DNA from: Bathynomus jamesi
Lineage: Eukaryota > Arthropoda > Malacostraca > Isopoda > Cirolanidae
Assembly (NCBI GenBank): GCA_023014485.1
Contig: JAJOZX010003212.1
Location: 62,001 to 126,000, forward strand
DNA length: 64,000 nt
Direction of reading: 5' to 3'
Under the pieces are notes generated by a model, which saw only the letters and a list, made by a program, of their open reading frames with translations, was not told where the DNA came from and did not search any database. The position numbers were made by a program, and so were the translations under genes. This document shows, one piece after another, positions 20,580-32,769 of the stretch (its first letter is position 1; the number at the start of each line of letters is the position of its first letter).

Positions 20580-20887
20580 TATCCGTAGGCTTTGATAGGA
20601 CCAAAGTATTTTTCCCTTCCCAAATTGTCCAGGTTTAAAATACTTCCACATGACGACCAACATTCGTCGCTACAGGGTGTATTCGATCAAAGCCTTCGCT
20701 CGATGCTCTTGTGGAATGAATCCAATAACTTCCGAATCTTTGATAGAGTTCTGCCAAATAGATCTTGGATTTATCATGAAACATTAAATAAAAAATGAGA
20801 AAGTTTTGTAATACACGAAAGCATTCTGAATCATTTTTCAGTTTCCTTACGAGTTGTATCGCATTTGTGAATTATTTCCCATTTATA

Positions 20888-21449
20888 CAGGGTGTCTGAA
20901 AAGTCACTCCCTACTTTTAAATTCTTATTGCTCCTAAACGAAAAGGGATATGAAAACATTTCTTCAAGTGAAATGAAGGTTTTTATTACCGTTTACTTTA
21001 TTACAAAATTGAAAAGCTTTAATACAAAGTTAAAGTTCAACGTAGGCATTAAGTGTTCATGCCTGGTTAAATCGTCGAGGGCCAACGGAGTGGCCTGCTC
21101 GAAATCCAGATTTAGCGCCATGCTACTTCTTTCTCTGGGGCTGGGCCAAAGAAGAAGTTTACAACTCAAAACCAAGGACTTGATGAACTTGAAAACAAAA
21201 TTCGTGATATTCTTGGTAATGTACCACGTGACTTCTTGAGAAAATCTGTTGAAAATGTACCGGTAAGGTTACAGAAATGTGCGGACAATGCTGGAGCCTA
21301 CGTTGTTAACTTTGTATTAAAGCTTTTCAGTTTTGTAAGAAAGTAAATGGTCAGTAAGCTTCATTTCAGTTAAAGAAATGTTTTCATATCCCTTTCCGTT
21401 TAGGGGCAATAACAGGTTAAAAATAGGGAGTGACTTCTCAGACATCCTG
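20888..21449 (+). mobile_element. Mariner-like remnant (cagggtgtctgaaaagtcac ends)
   Basis: The left end cagggtgtctgaaaagtcac and the inverted right end (gtgacttctcagacatcctg) are flanked by TA, with a longer subterminal match around gatatgaaaacatttctt. The interior plus strand, with frame slips, reads ATSFSGAGPKKKFTTQ and DELENKIRDILGNVPRDFLRK, a transposase C-terminal region. It is 562 bp and inactive. Confidence 0.78.
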
Positions 21450-21459
21450 TATGTATATA

Positions 21460-22645
21460 CGAGGGTAATTCAATAAGTATCCGCACTTTTTATTTTCACA
21501 ATTTTATTTTCACATCTGCTAGATTATAAACACATCACTTCTCAACATAGTCTCCCTGTTTCTCAATACACTTAGTCCAGCGATCTACAAGCTTCCTAAT
21601 GCCATCACAAAAGAATGTTTTTGGCTGTGTGCGTAGCCAGTCATGCACCCCCTCCTTCAGGTCATCATCACCTTGGAATCACTGACCTCTCAAAGCACCT
21701 TTTAGTGGTCCAAACAGGTAAAAATCCGAAGGTGCCAGGTCTGGACTGTAGGCTGGATGGTCGAGAACTTCAAATTTAAGTTCTTGAAGGCATTTTCTAG
21801 TCTGTGCAGCGGTATGAGGGGGCGCACTGTCGTGTAGCAGAATAACACCTTCCGACAACCTTCTCCGTTTTGTGCGAATTGCTTGCTTTAACTCATTCCG
21901 AAGCATGTCAGAATAAGAATAATGATGATGATGATGATGATAACCTTGAACATTATCTAGAGCGTGGAACTACAGTAACAAGTGCATCGACATGCTTCGG
22001 AATGAGTTAAAGCAAGCAATTCGCACAAAACGGAGAGGGAAATTGTCGGAAGGTGTTATTCTGTTACACGACAATGCGCGCCTTCATACCGCTGCACAGA
22101 CTAGAAAATGCCTTCAAGAACTTAAATTTGAAGTTCTCGACCATCCAGCCTACAGCACAGACCTGGCACCTTCGGATTTTTACCTGTTTGGACCACTAAA
22201 AGACGCTTTAAGAGGTCAGCGATTCCAAGGTGATGATGACCTAAAGGAGGCGGTCACTGGCGGTGTATGGTGTATGACTGGCTACGCACACAGCCAAAAA
22301 CATTCTTTTGTGATGGTATTAGGAAACTTGTAGATCGCTGAACTAAGTATATTGAGAAACAGGGAGACTATGTTGAGAAGTGATGTGTTTATAATCTATC
22401 ACAGGGATCTCCAACCTGGGCGGTAGCGCCCACTAATAGGCTCACATTGAAGGTAATTAAACATTTATTTCATTATTTATTTTATCGATTATGTTCATTT
22501 ATTCTTTTTGATCTAAGGTGGGCGATAAGCTTTTTTAATTTTCAAAAAATCGTAAAAGTGGGCGGTGAACAAAAAAAAAGGTTGGTGACCCCTGATCTAT
22601 CAGATGTGAAAATAAAAAGTGCGGATACTTATTGAATTACCCTCG
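21460..22645. mobile_element. Inverted dimer of a mariner transposon
   Basis: Both outer ends read cgagggtaattcaataagta inwards from TA-rich flanks. Each arm carries the same transposase C-terminal segment beginning MLRNELKQAIRTKRR: on the minus strand at 21679-21906 and on the plus strand at 21992-22333. The arms meet at a short unique centre (about 21907-21990) with a (gat)n run. Each arm has VILLHD, then PAYSxDLAPSDFYLFGPLK, but no N-terminal half. The right arm holds a small hAT MITE. The arrangement is head-to-head with outward 3' ends. Confidence 0.87.
22402..22594. mobile_element. Small hAT MITE inside the mariner dimer
   Basis: This 193-bp element starts cagggatctccaacctgggc and ends ggttggtgacccctg in inverted orientation. 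It is flanked by perfect 8-bp duplications atctatca (22394-22401 and 22595-22602). It has no coding content. Confidence 0.92.
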
Positions 22646-22655
22646 TGTATATATA

Positions 22656-22659
<4 letters not shown>

Positions 22660-22713
<54 letters not shown>
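22660..22713. repeat. (CA)n microsatellite
   Basis: A pure dinucleotide run of about 26 CA units lies immediately beyond the mariner dimer. Confidence 0.98.
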
Positions 22714-22715
<2 letters not shown>

Positions 22716-22722
22716 TCTTAAT

Positions 22723-22869
22723 CACGTCCAAAGAAAATTTATCGGCAAAATTTCTTTAAAATAAAATGTCGAAAGCAATAGTGTATTCACTACAATGTGA
22801 GTTGGGAGGGCCTATTTCTCTTCTGAGTATTCATTATGAAAAACCTTTCCCCATGTAGCTGAAGAGGAT

Positions 22870-22904
<35 letters not shown>

Positions 22905-23130
22905 CTACGTCGTGGCCAATGTCGTGGCCAATGTCGTGACACCGCTTTCTGGAGATCAGTGAAATATATATACACAATCCTCTTCAGCTACATGGGGAAA
23001 GGTTTTTCATAATGAATACTCAGAAGAGAAATAGGCCCTCCCAACTCACATTGTAGTGAATACACTATTGCTTTCGACATTTTATTTTAAAGAAATTAAT
23101 TTTGCCGATAAATTTTTTGGGCGTGATTAA
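22723..23130. repeat. Large hairpin (arms about 150 bp)
   Basis: The left arm 22723-22876 (key words atgtcgaaagcaatagtg, cctatttctcttctgag, ccccatgtagctgaagag) is repeated in reverse complement at about 22970-23130 with few differences. The loop of about 95 bp holds an (AT)n run and a direct repeat of gtcgtggccaat. No gene lies inside. It looks like a foldback MITE. Confidence 0.88.
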
Positions 23131-23139
23131 TTATTAAGA

Positions 23140-23400
23140 AAAGTTAGTATATACATAACCTTTGGTTAACTTCCGCCCGAATTGTTCATTCTGACAAAGG
23201 TCAAGCTTTTCACCACCTTAGACCTACAGTTTAACGTGGAATCCGAACCAGCAGCCAAGCGTCTTAGCCACTAGGCCACTCAGGGTACCCATTTACCTAC
23301 AAACCACTTTCTTTATTGCGTGGATGAACAGCTGGGTTTTGCTGCGCGCCGGCTGCCGTCACCAGGTCTCAAACCTGGGGCCGATGGATTTGTAGGCCTA
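23140..23400 (-). mobile_element. Composite tRNA-like SINE, copy 1
   Basis: Read on the minus strand this contains ggcgcgcagcaaaacccagc, taaatgggtaccctga, gtggctaagacgcttgg, cctaaggtggtgaaaagctt-like words and gaatgaacaattcgggcgga. The same order occurs at 25505-25845 (+) and 28215-28535 (-). It ends in an AT-rich tail, as the other copies do. Confidence 0.75.
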
Positions 23401-24754
23401 AGCACAAGATTATTCGTTCCTGAATAATTAATAAGGCAGTATAATTTTCAGGTTGCTTTATCTTTGGATGACAAACTCTGTAATTTTATTGCATATTTTG
23501 ACTGCAACTTCGTCTTCAAATCTTTATTTATTTTTCCCTGGTCTCGTCGAGAATGGTTACGCACCACATGCCAACCCGTGACGACAGCGGAGCTGCAGCT
23601 GCGAGTTTCGCATAAGCCGCCATAATGCGAACAATTCACCAAGGTTTTTTCCCATAAGAAATCGTAAAGAAACAGACAAGCTTGAAAATGCAAAAGTAGT
23701 TAAAATGACACTTTTTAAAAGGGTACTCGGTTAAAGGACTTTCATTCACCTGATTCAAATCATTTCGAATACAGACGTACGTGAGTACGAACATTTGAGC
23801 ACACTGCATTGTTAGTCAAACAAAGAAGTTCCATTAATACGTAAAGTAGGACAGGCCTATTTCGTTATTTCTCGTTTCAGTTCGTTCTGCTTTAATTTTT
23901 TTTTTCTTTCTTTCAATCGAATGTATTTATTATACTATTTTGGGGGTGGGGTTTGTTTTATTAATTGGGTTGACGTAAAATTAATTATTTTTAAAAGAGT
24001 TTTTAATACTTTCTGCATTATCTACACTCAGCCAGAGAACCCTGCATTCAACCAGTCTGATATATTATATTAAACTATGATTCAACTCGTTCGTCCATCA
24101 GTTTGTCCAATTTAATAAATCTCGCTTATCATACGTAGTGAGCACCTTTGAAAGACGCAACCGAGACTTCATTTTTTAGTTTCTGTCAGTGATGAATTGT
24201 TTCATCTACTTCTAAGTTTCATATTAAATATAGTACAGTCTTACGCCACTCGTGGGGTCTTTTGACACCATCTTTTCTTTTTAAAATCATACCCCTTTGA
24301 CGGTTCAAAATGCATGTGACATTAAGTTTCACATACTCCTGTAGATATATATATATATATTGTAGGAAGGTGGTGCAGAGGATAATTTTCATTCTGCGAG
24401 TTCTAAAACTGAAAATTTGGCTTACTAATAAAATAAATAGACCTAAAAAAAATAGTTTCCTAAAATCGTAACGAAAGCGATAATTTCCAGCAATTTTTAC
24501 TCTATTTCTTCCAAACTTTTGTTCCTCCGAATGCAATCACCCCAAATCCTGGCACGACAGAAGCTGTTTTTGTCTACTAGAGACGTCTCTGTAAGTTTCT
24601 TATGTCCTACTCCTGCAATCATCATTTATAGAATTCTTTATCATCCGTTGCATGATACCATATCAAACGAAAATTTATTCAAACATAAGATCGTTATGAT
24701 TCTCTCTCTCTCTTTATATATATATAATATATATATTATATATATATATCCGCA
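23401..24754. other. Noncoding stretch, nothing recognised
   Basis: It contains poly-T and poly-A runs and an (AT)n run near 24345. The frame at 23448-23693 (-) has no domain I recognise and lies in repeat-rich DNA. No terminal repeats were found. Confidence 0.4.
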
Positions 24755-25045
24755 AGGGGGTTCTAAGCTCGTGCTCTTGAGTGTTCTTTGTGCTCGTTTG
24801 TACGTGCTTGTTCCTGGAGGTTTCTCGTGCGCCCTCCCGGCCCTAGCACCCAAGGATGATGGGGCTCGACCCTGCAGTCCTTGTCATCCTTGGTCTTTTT
24901 CCACTTCGACTGTCCCCTCCACCCTTTCTTTTTCCTCTGTCTTTCCTCTCACTTTTTCTTTGTTTTTCCGCTGAGATATGCCCTTTTAAATAGAGGCGAA
25001 TCGGTTCTTCCCGAACTTAAAAAAAAAAAATATATATATATATAT
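24755..25045 (+). mobile_element. Probable LINE/retroposon 3' end with poly-A and (AT)n tail
   Basis: An isolated GC- and pyrimidine-rich island (gtgcgccctcccggccctag, then ctttttccacttcgactgtc) ends in a run of 11 A followed by (ta)n. The layout mimics the RNase-H LINE tail at 36372-37122. No reverse-transcriptase motif remains, so the assignment rests on tail structure and composition. Confidence 0.45.
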
Positions 25046-25504
25046 ACACAGTATGTGTGTGTGTGTGTATGGATGGTAGATATGTAATATTGCAAAAATT
25101 TAATGGGGGGGAAGAAACGAGTGCCTGCAACGGATATGCGCATTTGTTATTTAATTTGTTAATTAAACTCGAGTTGTGTCAAATGAGTACGGGAATTGAC
25201 TTTTTTTTTTTTTTACTAAAACTTAAGTATATAAATGATGGTCACAGTTTATCAGTTCAAGCAAAAAGACGGGAAATAAAAGTTATTTCGTTGCATTCGT
25301 AATAAGGGATCATTCAAAAACCACGTGTTCCTTTTTCGGGTGGTTTTCAAACCCGTCCCCCCCTTGTAGTCATTTATGGCCAATGACTTAAACCCCCTCC
25401 AAAACAGTTTACCTTCAATTTCTAGATACCTAACAGCCAACACACACATACATACACCATTATTATTTAAATATTATATGATAACGCTAAACTTTAATGG
25501 CAGA

Positions 25505-25845
25505 ATATATGGTGTAGTGGTTGGCATCACTGACTACGAATCCACTGCCCCGGGTTCGATTCCTGGTGACGGTAGTCGGCGCGCAGCAAACCCAGCTGTT
25601 CATCCTTCCATACATTAAAAGTTGGTTGGTAGATAAATGGGTACCCTGGGTAACAGTGGTTAAGACACTGAGCTACTGATCGGGAGGTCGTGAAATCGAG
25701 TCTGGACGAAGGTTTTGTAATTTCCACGACCCATCCGTGGTTCGGGTTTCACGTTCAGCTATAGGCCTAAGGTGGAGCAACGAGCTTGACCTCCTTCAGA
25801 ATGAACAATTCGGGCAGAAGCAAAACCAAAGTTTACAAAGGTTTA
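25505..25845 (+). mobile_element. Composite tRNA-like SINE, copy 2
   Basis: Two Pol III promoter-like modules lie in tandem. The first (25509-25575) has an A-box-like tggtgtagtggttggc and a B-box-like gggttcgattcctg. The second (about 25644-25706) has taacagtggttaagacac and ggtcgtgaaatcgagtc. The body continues through gcctaaggtggagcaacgag and gaatgaacaattcgggcaga and ends in an (AT)n tail at 25850. Confidence 0.78.
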
Positions 25846-25847
25846 TT

Positions 25848-25849
<2 letters not shown>

Positions 25850-25878
<29 letters not shown>

Positions 25879-27145
25879 CCCACAGGAAGAATAAAACATC
25901 ATTCAACAAACGTTTCGTGAAGTGAAAATGTTGCAGCATAACGGAGGATTTTTTTTTAATTTATTCTTGCTGTGGGTCTGCATTTTAATTTTATTCACTG
26001 CGTGAATTTATACATCCGAGCACACTTCTGCCATCATATATAAATTAATACCTCGCAGTACCTGTTGAAATAAAATGAATCCATGTTTAAATCACCTTTG
26101 CTGTCGAGAATGCAAAAGTATAAGAGAAATGAAAAAAATCGCCTTCCATTCTTCTTTTGGACACATCATTTCCTTCTTCACGTTTCAAACTTGTTCGTTA
26201 ATATAACTGCCGGCAGTTGATGGTGTTGATGCCGTTGACTTCTAGAGAAAATATAATTTGATATTGTTTGCGTATGATTAAGGGTGTTATATATATATTT
26301 AATAATATTAATGAGAACTGATTTTTTTTATAAATTAATTTTTCTTTCAAGAAATTGTAAGTATTATTAATTATACAAGTTAAAATATATTTTCATAATA
26401 TTTGTTAACTGTGAATGATTCAAAGCGTTTGCAAACGTTTGAGAATTAATTATTGCGTGGCGAAAGGCAAGGCTGTGTAGTAAGGTCCAGTCATTTTACA
26501 CTTTACAGGAAACTATTTTATCTAGCAAGCGAAGACTGAAGGTGTGCCTTTAGAATTAATTGGATCTTCAGTTGTACAAGTAAATTAAGGAAGAAAAAAG
26601 GTTAGTTCTAAAACTCAATACTTTTTACGTTAGCATCCACTCCAACTTTCCAAGTTAAAAAAAAACAGTTAGCCTACATTTAGCCAGGCCAATTTTTTTG
26701 AGGTATGCGAGCTGTAGGCCTAATTTGGTACGCCACTATACATATTTAATAACTTCTGCCAGGTAAGGAAACTTATCATGGTATCATTCTTGTTAGTTCT
26801 TACTTTAAAGTATAATTGGGTTTTTAATTAAAGTACCTGCCAGATTGCATTTTTAAACCACGTGTCATACACCTATTCTTGAGACCTGTTAAGTAAGTAG
26901 GATAGGCGGTAACTTGTCAAACTGTGTAACTTTCTTAAAGCTAAGCCTATCCCTATGCTTATTTTTAAACTTCCTATTCGGTATGAAAAAAATTAGAGTA
27001 GGATATAGGCCTAATTAAATCCTGAAAATTTCCAGTTAAACTAGGCCCAATATTAGGCAATAAATTTTGCTAAATTTTACTTTTGGAGCTTTTTAGGGAT
27101 AAGTTCCAAATCCACGCTTATTTATGATAGCCCAGTTTGGATAAT
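25850..27145. other. AT-rich noncoding DNA
   Basis: No gene or transposon ends are recognised. There is an (AT)n run at 25850-25878. Confidence 0.4.
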
Positions 27146-27595
27146 CTCTAGGGGCACTCCATTTTTCAATATTAAACATACACTCGTAAAACATATACCA
27201 TTTGAAAACACATTTTTCCGAGTCTAAAAATGTAGTAATCCAAAAGTATCAATAGTAAATAAAAAGTGACTATTTAATTAATTGTTTGATGCGTGACGTC
27301 ATTAACTACATTATAAAGGTTGGTTAAGTTATAAATCTTCAGTCTGTGTTGTAAGATGGTATTTTTGGTAATTACGCTAACCTAACATGAATATGTTATT
27401 ACATTATCATTTGTATAATTTAAGGTCTCACAAATTGATTGGTATAGGGTTTTATATTTAAACCTAGTTACTTTTTATTTGTTATTGATACTTTTGGATT
27501 ACATTTTTAGACTCGGAAACAATGTGAGCTTTCAAATGGTATATGTTTTATGAGTATGTTTAATATTGAAAAATGGAGTGCTCCTAGAGATTTAC
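27146..27595. repeat. Foldback with about 130-bp arms
   Basis: The left arm (27146-27281: ggcactccatttttcaatat, then aaaacatataccatttgaaa, ccaaaagtatcaatag) recurs inverted at about 27463-27590 (ctattgatactttt-type words, then gagtgctcctagag). The spacer of about 180 bp is AT-rich. No coding content. Confidence 0.8.
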
Positions 27596-27769
27596 CCCCT
27601 GTTTTACTCTAGTAGTACACCTAAAACTAGATTGATAATGATATTTGAAGACTTGGCAGCCACACAATACATGACTGGCCTGTTAGGAGGGAAGTTAGGA
27701 AATGGATGATTGAAATTATGTAGGCCTAGTCAGGTATTTTTTTTACAAGAGTACATTACAGGCTCTTGA

Positions 27770-28115
27770 GGAATTTTGGAGTTTTAGATTAGGTTAGGTG
27801 GTAAATTTTTACAAGTGTACATTACAGGCTTTGTAAATCAAAACCGTTTTTCTGATGGTTTTTGATGCGGTTTGAATGAAGGTTAATTTCATTCAAACAA
27901 CATAAAAAACAATTTGGGGGGGGGGGACGTTTTAATATATAACAACCTAAAATTCCAAAATTCCTTGAATGCCTGTAATGAACTTTTGTAAAAAAAAAAA
28001 TACTGGTTAGGTGTGAACGAAATTAACCTTCATTCAAACTGCATCAAAAACCATCAGAAAAACAGTTTTGATTTACAAAGCCTGTAATGTACACTTGTAA
28101 AAATTTACCCCTAGC
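27770..28115. repeat. Foldback with about 100-bp arms
   Basis: The left arm (about 27784-27893: acaagtgtacattacaggct, then gatggtttttgatgcggttt) is repeated inverted at about 28018-28110. Two nested partial copies of the cattacaggct word lie just outside. The spacer holds a run of G. Confidence 0.78.
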
Positions 28116-28214
28116 TACACTAGAAAGGCTTTCAGTTAAAGATTCTTATCGGGTAGGCCTACTATGAGAATGGTTGGTTTGAACATTAACCATTCATTAT
28201 ACTATATATATATA

Positions 28215-28535
28215 TACACATAAGGTATATAATCACTTTGGCTTCTGCCTGAATTCATTCTGGTGGTCAAACTTCTTGACCCACCATAGACCTACAATTT
28301 AACATGTTATCTGAACCATCATCCACCAGGGGGGGGGACTTACAAAGTCCTCACCCAGACTCAATCTTGCAACATCCTGGTCAGTAGCCCATTGTCTTAA
28401 CTAAAAGCTATCCAGAGTACCCATTTAACTACCAAACTTCTTTTAAATGGGTGAGCTGAGCACTGCCTTTCCTCATTGGGGAATGAACTTGGGGCAGGTG
28501 GATTTGTCAGCTGTGCTAACCACTACACCATATAT
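28215..28535 (-). mobile_element. Composite tRNA-like SINE, copy 3
   Basis: On the minus strand it starts tatggtgtagtggttagcac, continues through taaatgggtactctgga and agttaagacaatgggctact, and ends near aagtgattatataccttatg. It has the same module order as the other two copies. The G-run near 28330 is a local expansion. Confidence 0.75.
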
Positions 28536-29721
28536 ACTCTGTGTGTGTGTTGTGTACAGTACACACACACACACACATGAAATTTGTAGTAGCCATGAAA
28601 AGTAGTGAAATTAATCCCCAGATAAATTTCTTTAAAGCAATTTTTATTAGAAGAAAAGACTTGATAACAATTGATATACACACACACGAGTGAAGGTATT
28701 TGTTGTACATATCAGAATTCTTTTAATGAGAAATTTGGCTTAAGGAAAGTATTTCTTTGGCTTTATTTTATATAGCATTTGCTTTTTAATTGCTTTATTG
28801 TTACAGATGACACATGTATTGATGTATATATCTATAATATACTGGTATTAGAAAACCTGTATAACATTCTCCTTGGGGGTAGGTACAGTGGTTTAACCAG
28901 GAGATGCGTAATTTAGGTTAGCTATACACAGATTCACCATTGAGAATAAGGTACTATCCTAACCTCAGGGCCCTACTATTTCTTTTCATTAGAAGGTTGA
29001 AATTTTACCTTCATAGAGGGTAATTCCAGGACAGGTCATGCAAAAAAAAAATGAAATTTACACTACACCCCTTCCAATTTTCAACTTTCCTATAATTTTT
29101 TGTATAGCATTCCCCTATACCAAAAAACCTGAAATTTCAAGTTTCAGATTATGGTTCAGAAGTTATGGCCCTTCCAACTTTAGGGGGTTCTCAGGGACCC
29201 AAATTTCAAATTACCATATCTTAGCCCTAATTGAGATAGAAGAATGATTCAAATTGCATTTGAAAGGTAATTTGTTAAATATTAAATGAGTATAGACATG
29301 GATTGCAGTTTAATTGAGGAGTAAAAAAGTTGACAATTTGTATTATTAAAGGGGGGAGGGAGTTTAACCCCCACCTCAATGGATTTTTTTAAAAATTTTG
29401 TTTCAGATTAAGCCCAAACTCTATCTGTATAAGTGGCATTTAAGAAATTGCTTGTACATATTTAGGTGTAAACTGTGTTTTGAGATTTGAATAATAACCA
29501 CAAAAAATATTTTCATTTTCATGAGTTGTCACCTGCATTTAACTTAATTTTTTTTTTCTGAAAAGTATGCTGCCTTATATGTAACTACCCATACTTAATT
29601 AATTATAAATTTGTTTCAAGAATGAAATAATTGAATTATTAGCAACTGCATTTTATTTTTGTTCTAAAATGTATACAGAGTACAGCACACAGGTTCAACA
29701 AACTCATTAAACATAATATAA

Positions 29722-32079
29722 CAATGGTGCCCAAACCCCAGCTCGTGAGCCGCATGCGGCTCGCAATACAATTTTGGTGTTTATTGTATTTATCATAAAA
29801 GACAAAATTCATAATACAAATACTGTATATATTTTTGTCACATAATTAAAAAAAAAATGGAAAAATTGAATTGACAATAAAATGTGTCATGCGTGTGACA
29901 ATTTCTTTTGCGTGACAGGCACTAAGTGGGATAATTACGTAATTAACACCAATTGCCAGTACCCATTGAGCTACCCTGTGGGCTGCGTGTAGTAATAAGT
30001 GTGTGTGTTAAAATTGGCTTCTTAGATCAAATAGTGGCTATTTTTCTCAGCTATACAGGTGAAAGTTATACAACCCCTTAGTTGATTAAAATGACTGAGC
30101 AGACAAAGTGTAAGAAATTGAAACATGAAGAAGAAAATAGTTTTTAAACAGGAGTGGGAGAAGAGCTTTGTCTTTACTGTTAAGGGTGGGAAACCTGTTT
30201 CTCTTATCTGCCACGTGGCACTCAATCACTTTAAAGCCAGTAACTTAAAGCATCATCATGAAACTAATCATAAGTTTTATTATAGAATTTCCTCCCAAAT
30301 CAGAATTGCGGAAGACTAAGTTAACAATGTTGAAATCTAGCCTGGTTGCCCAACAAACTGTACTTTCATCATTGTGTAAGACAGCTGACTTAACTACTGA
30401 AGCTAGTTTTGTTATGGCATGGAATATTGCTCATGCTCAACTTCCCTACAGTAGTGGAGAATTTGTGAAGAATATTGCCAATGTTTGCAATTCTCACTCC
30501 AGATAACACACAGCTTCGAGAACAAATAGCAAGTATTTCTATTTCCTGCTACACTACAGAGAGACGTATTTCCCAGATCAGTGCTGAAATTACATGCTCA
30601 TTGCAGAGTGATTTGAAGAATTCTGTTGCATTCAGTTTGGCCCTCAATGAATCCACAGATATTAAAGATAACCCTCAATTGGCGATATTTGTTCGTTATG
30701 TTACTGGCAGTGGAAATGTGAAAGAAGGACTCTTGGACTTAATAACCCTAAGAGAAACCACCAGAGCTGTTGACATAAAGAATGCACTTGATGAGGCATT
30801 ATCAAATGCTCAAGCACCATTGAATAAACTTGTTAGTGTTGCAACAGATGGAGCACCAGCTATGGTAGGACAAAATGTAGGCCTAGTTGGGATCTTGACA
30901 TGCGATCCCAAGTATCCTGTCTCTCTCTTTATTCACTGTATCATTCACCATGGTCATTTGGTAAGCAAGTACTTTAGGTATGAGAGTATTATGAAATGTT
31001 CTAGAAATTCAACATTGTGAATTTCATTCATTCAAATGCAAAAATGCACCAAGTATTTAGAAATTTTATCGAGGAGCTGGATCTTCAAGATAAGCCAGAT
31101 GACCTTTCATTCTACTGTATTGTAAGGTGGTTATCAACTAGTAATCTCCTGAATAGGTTTGTTGCACTGTTGGAGCCTATCATTGATTTCTTGAAAGAAA
31201 AGGGAAAGTCATACCCACAATTAGATCACGAATGGGTGCAGGATCTGATGTTTTTTACTGATGTAATACAACACCTTCAAAATCTAAATTTGGCACTTCA
31301 GGGAAAGGATAAGGTCATTTCTGACCTTACACAGACAGTTTTCAGTTTCCAGAATAAAATAAAGCTCTTCCAAAAAGAACTAGTAACAAAAAAATTTGAC
31401 CACTTTCCCCACCTGAAAAACTGAGCAAACACTTTTCCTGATGTTGAAATAAAAGATAGTAAATTGGAGGACTAGTTGATGATTTTCACTTCAGGTTTGA
31501 TGAACTAAAGAAGCTAAAACCATGCTTCGACTTTCTTGTAAATCCTTTCCTGATTGATTTCATCAATGATGGCTGTTCTGTTACCACACCTTTTGTTATG
31601 GAAGCTGCTTCAATACAAACAACTTTTGGAGCTACAGGAGGATGTGGTTTTAAAGTTGATACATAAAAACTTATCTGCAGGTTGGGTTTTGGCAGCAACT
31701 ACCAGAGACAAAGTATCCTCACCTCAGGAAAACCAATTTCTGACTTATGTGTTTTGGGGACAACTTATTGTTGTGAAGCACTCTTCTCGGTAATGAAGTT
31801 TGTAAAGTCAAAACGTCGTGCTGCCCTCACTAACCGAACACCTGACTGAGCTTCTTCATACTGCTTTAACATCATATCAGCCAGACTTTAAAGCATTAAC
31901 AGCCAAAATGAAGACCCAAACTAAGCCTTCTACAAGCAGTAATTAAACAATTTAATAATGTGCATATAACTACAGTATATGTTTTTAATAATTAAATTCT
32001 TTTAAAATGTTTTGCGGCGCTCGTACATCTGAAAAACATCGTATGTGGCTCTTGGGTCCAGGAAACTTGGCCACCCCTG
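29722..32079 (+). mobile_element. hAT transposon, perfect 8-bp TSD
   Basis: The ends caatggtgcccaaacccc and, in reverse, caggggtggccaagtttcc are flanked by taatataa at 29714-29721 and 32080-32087. The length, 2358 bp, and the plus-strand transposase remnant fit a formerly autonomous hAT. It was inserted just inside the left arm of the 29017-42395 element. Confidence 0.93.
30091..31945 (+). pseudogene. hAT transposase (BED-finger, ZBED/GTF2IRD2-like group), broken
   Basis: It starts near the ATG at 30091 but stops early and continues in other frames. 30125-30319 holds a decayed BED finger (ICHVALNHFKASNLKHHHETNH, first Cys lost). 30475-31020 has FSLALNESTDIKDNPQLAIF and LVSVATDGAPAMVGQNVGLV, the hAT catalytic Asp regions. 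31017-31424 has CIVRWLSTSNLLNRF. Around 31760-31850 the frames give CCEALFSVMKFVKSKRRAAL, part of the dimerisation domain. Several stops and slips make it non-functional. Confidence 0.85.
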
Positions 32080-32769
32080 TAATATAACCTAATAACAAAT
32101 TTCTCAACTGAAGCCTGCAAACTGTGACTAAGTATGAGAAAGAATATATACACGTTTAAACTTGTATGACAGTAACTTAGAAGTACAAGCATCAACTGGG
32201 TGAGTATAATATACCATACTAAAAACTTATGGCTCCACTAATTTGATCTCTTTTTGATAGAAAGAGTAGGCAATTTTAATACCATGTGGGATATTTGGAT
32301 TGAACATAGGTTGAATCATTTTGCTTTCTTACTCAGCAAATATCTTCCTTCTCTGGAAAATGGTACAGTATTTATTAGGGCCTCTTGAAAATGTTAAAAA
32401 GCTAATTTGGTAATTGGCAAATCCTTCTGAACTGTCTTTGATTATTCCAAGCCAGATTTTACTATCATACTTAAAGCAACATAGTGGCCAATATTGATAC
32501 TCAGTAACTTTGTTTACTAGCAGACTGCTCTCACCCTGTTCAACTCAACTCTCATTCTAAACAAAGTAGGGTTTTCTGAATCATGTTTGATAAGCCTGTA
32601 TCTGGTTCCTTGACTCTAGTACAATTCTGTGGAAGCCTTCTTGTGCCCTTGATTGATATAGCTTCATTAAATATTAGACGGATGTAACAAAGAAAAAAGT
32701 TAGTGATTTGAAGTGCTTAGTACTAAAATTGTATGAAACTCTTGGTGTCAGAATGTGACCAGCATCATT
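32080..32769. other. Interior of the long-arm element, no gene recognised
   Basis: AT-rich sequence between the hAT insertion and the surviving coding piece on the minus strand. It is presumably the 3' untranslated side of that gene. Confidence 0.4.

Noticed and set aside
24755..25045. Protein-coding exon
   Set aside because: Frames are low-complexity Ser/Pro-rich, and the segment ends in poly-A plus (AT)n like a retroposon tail.
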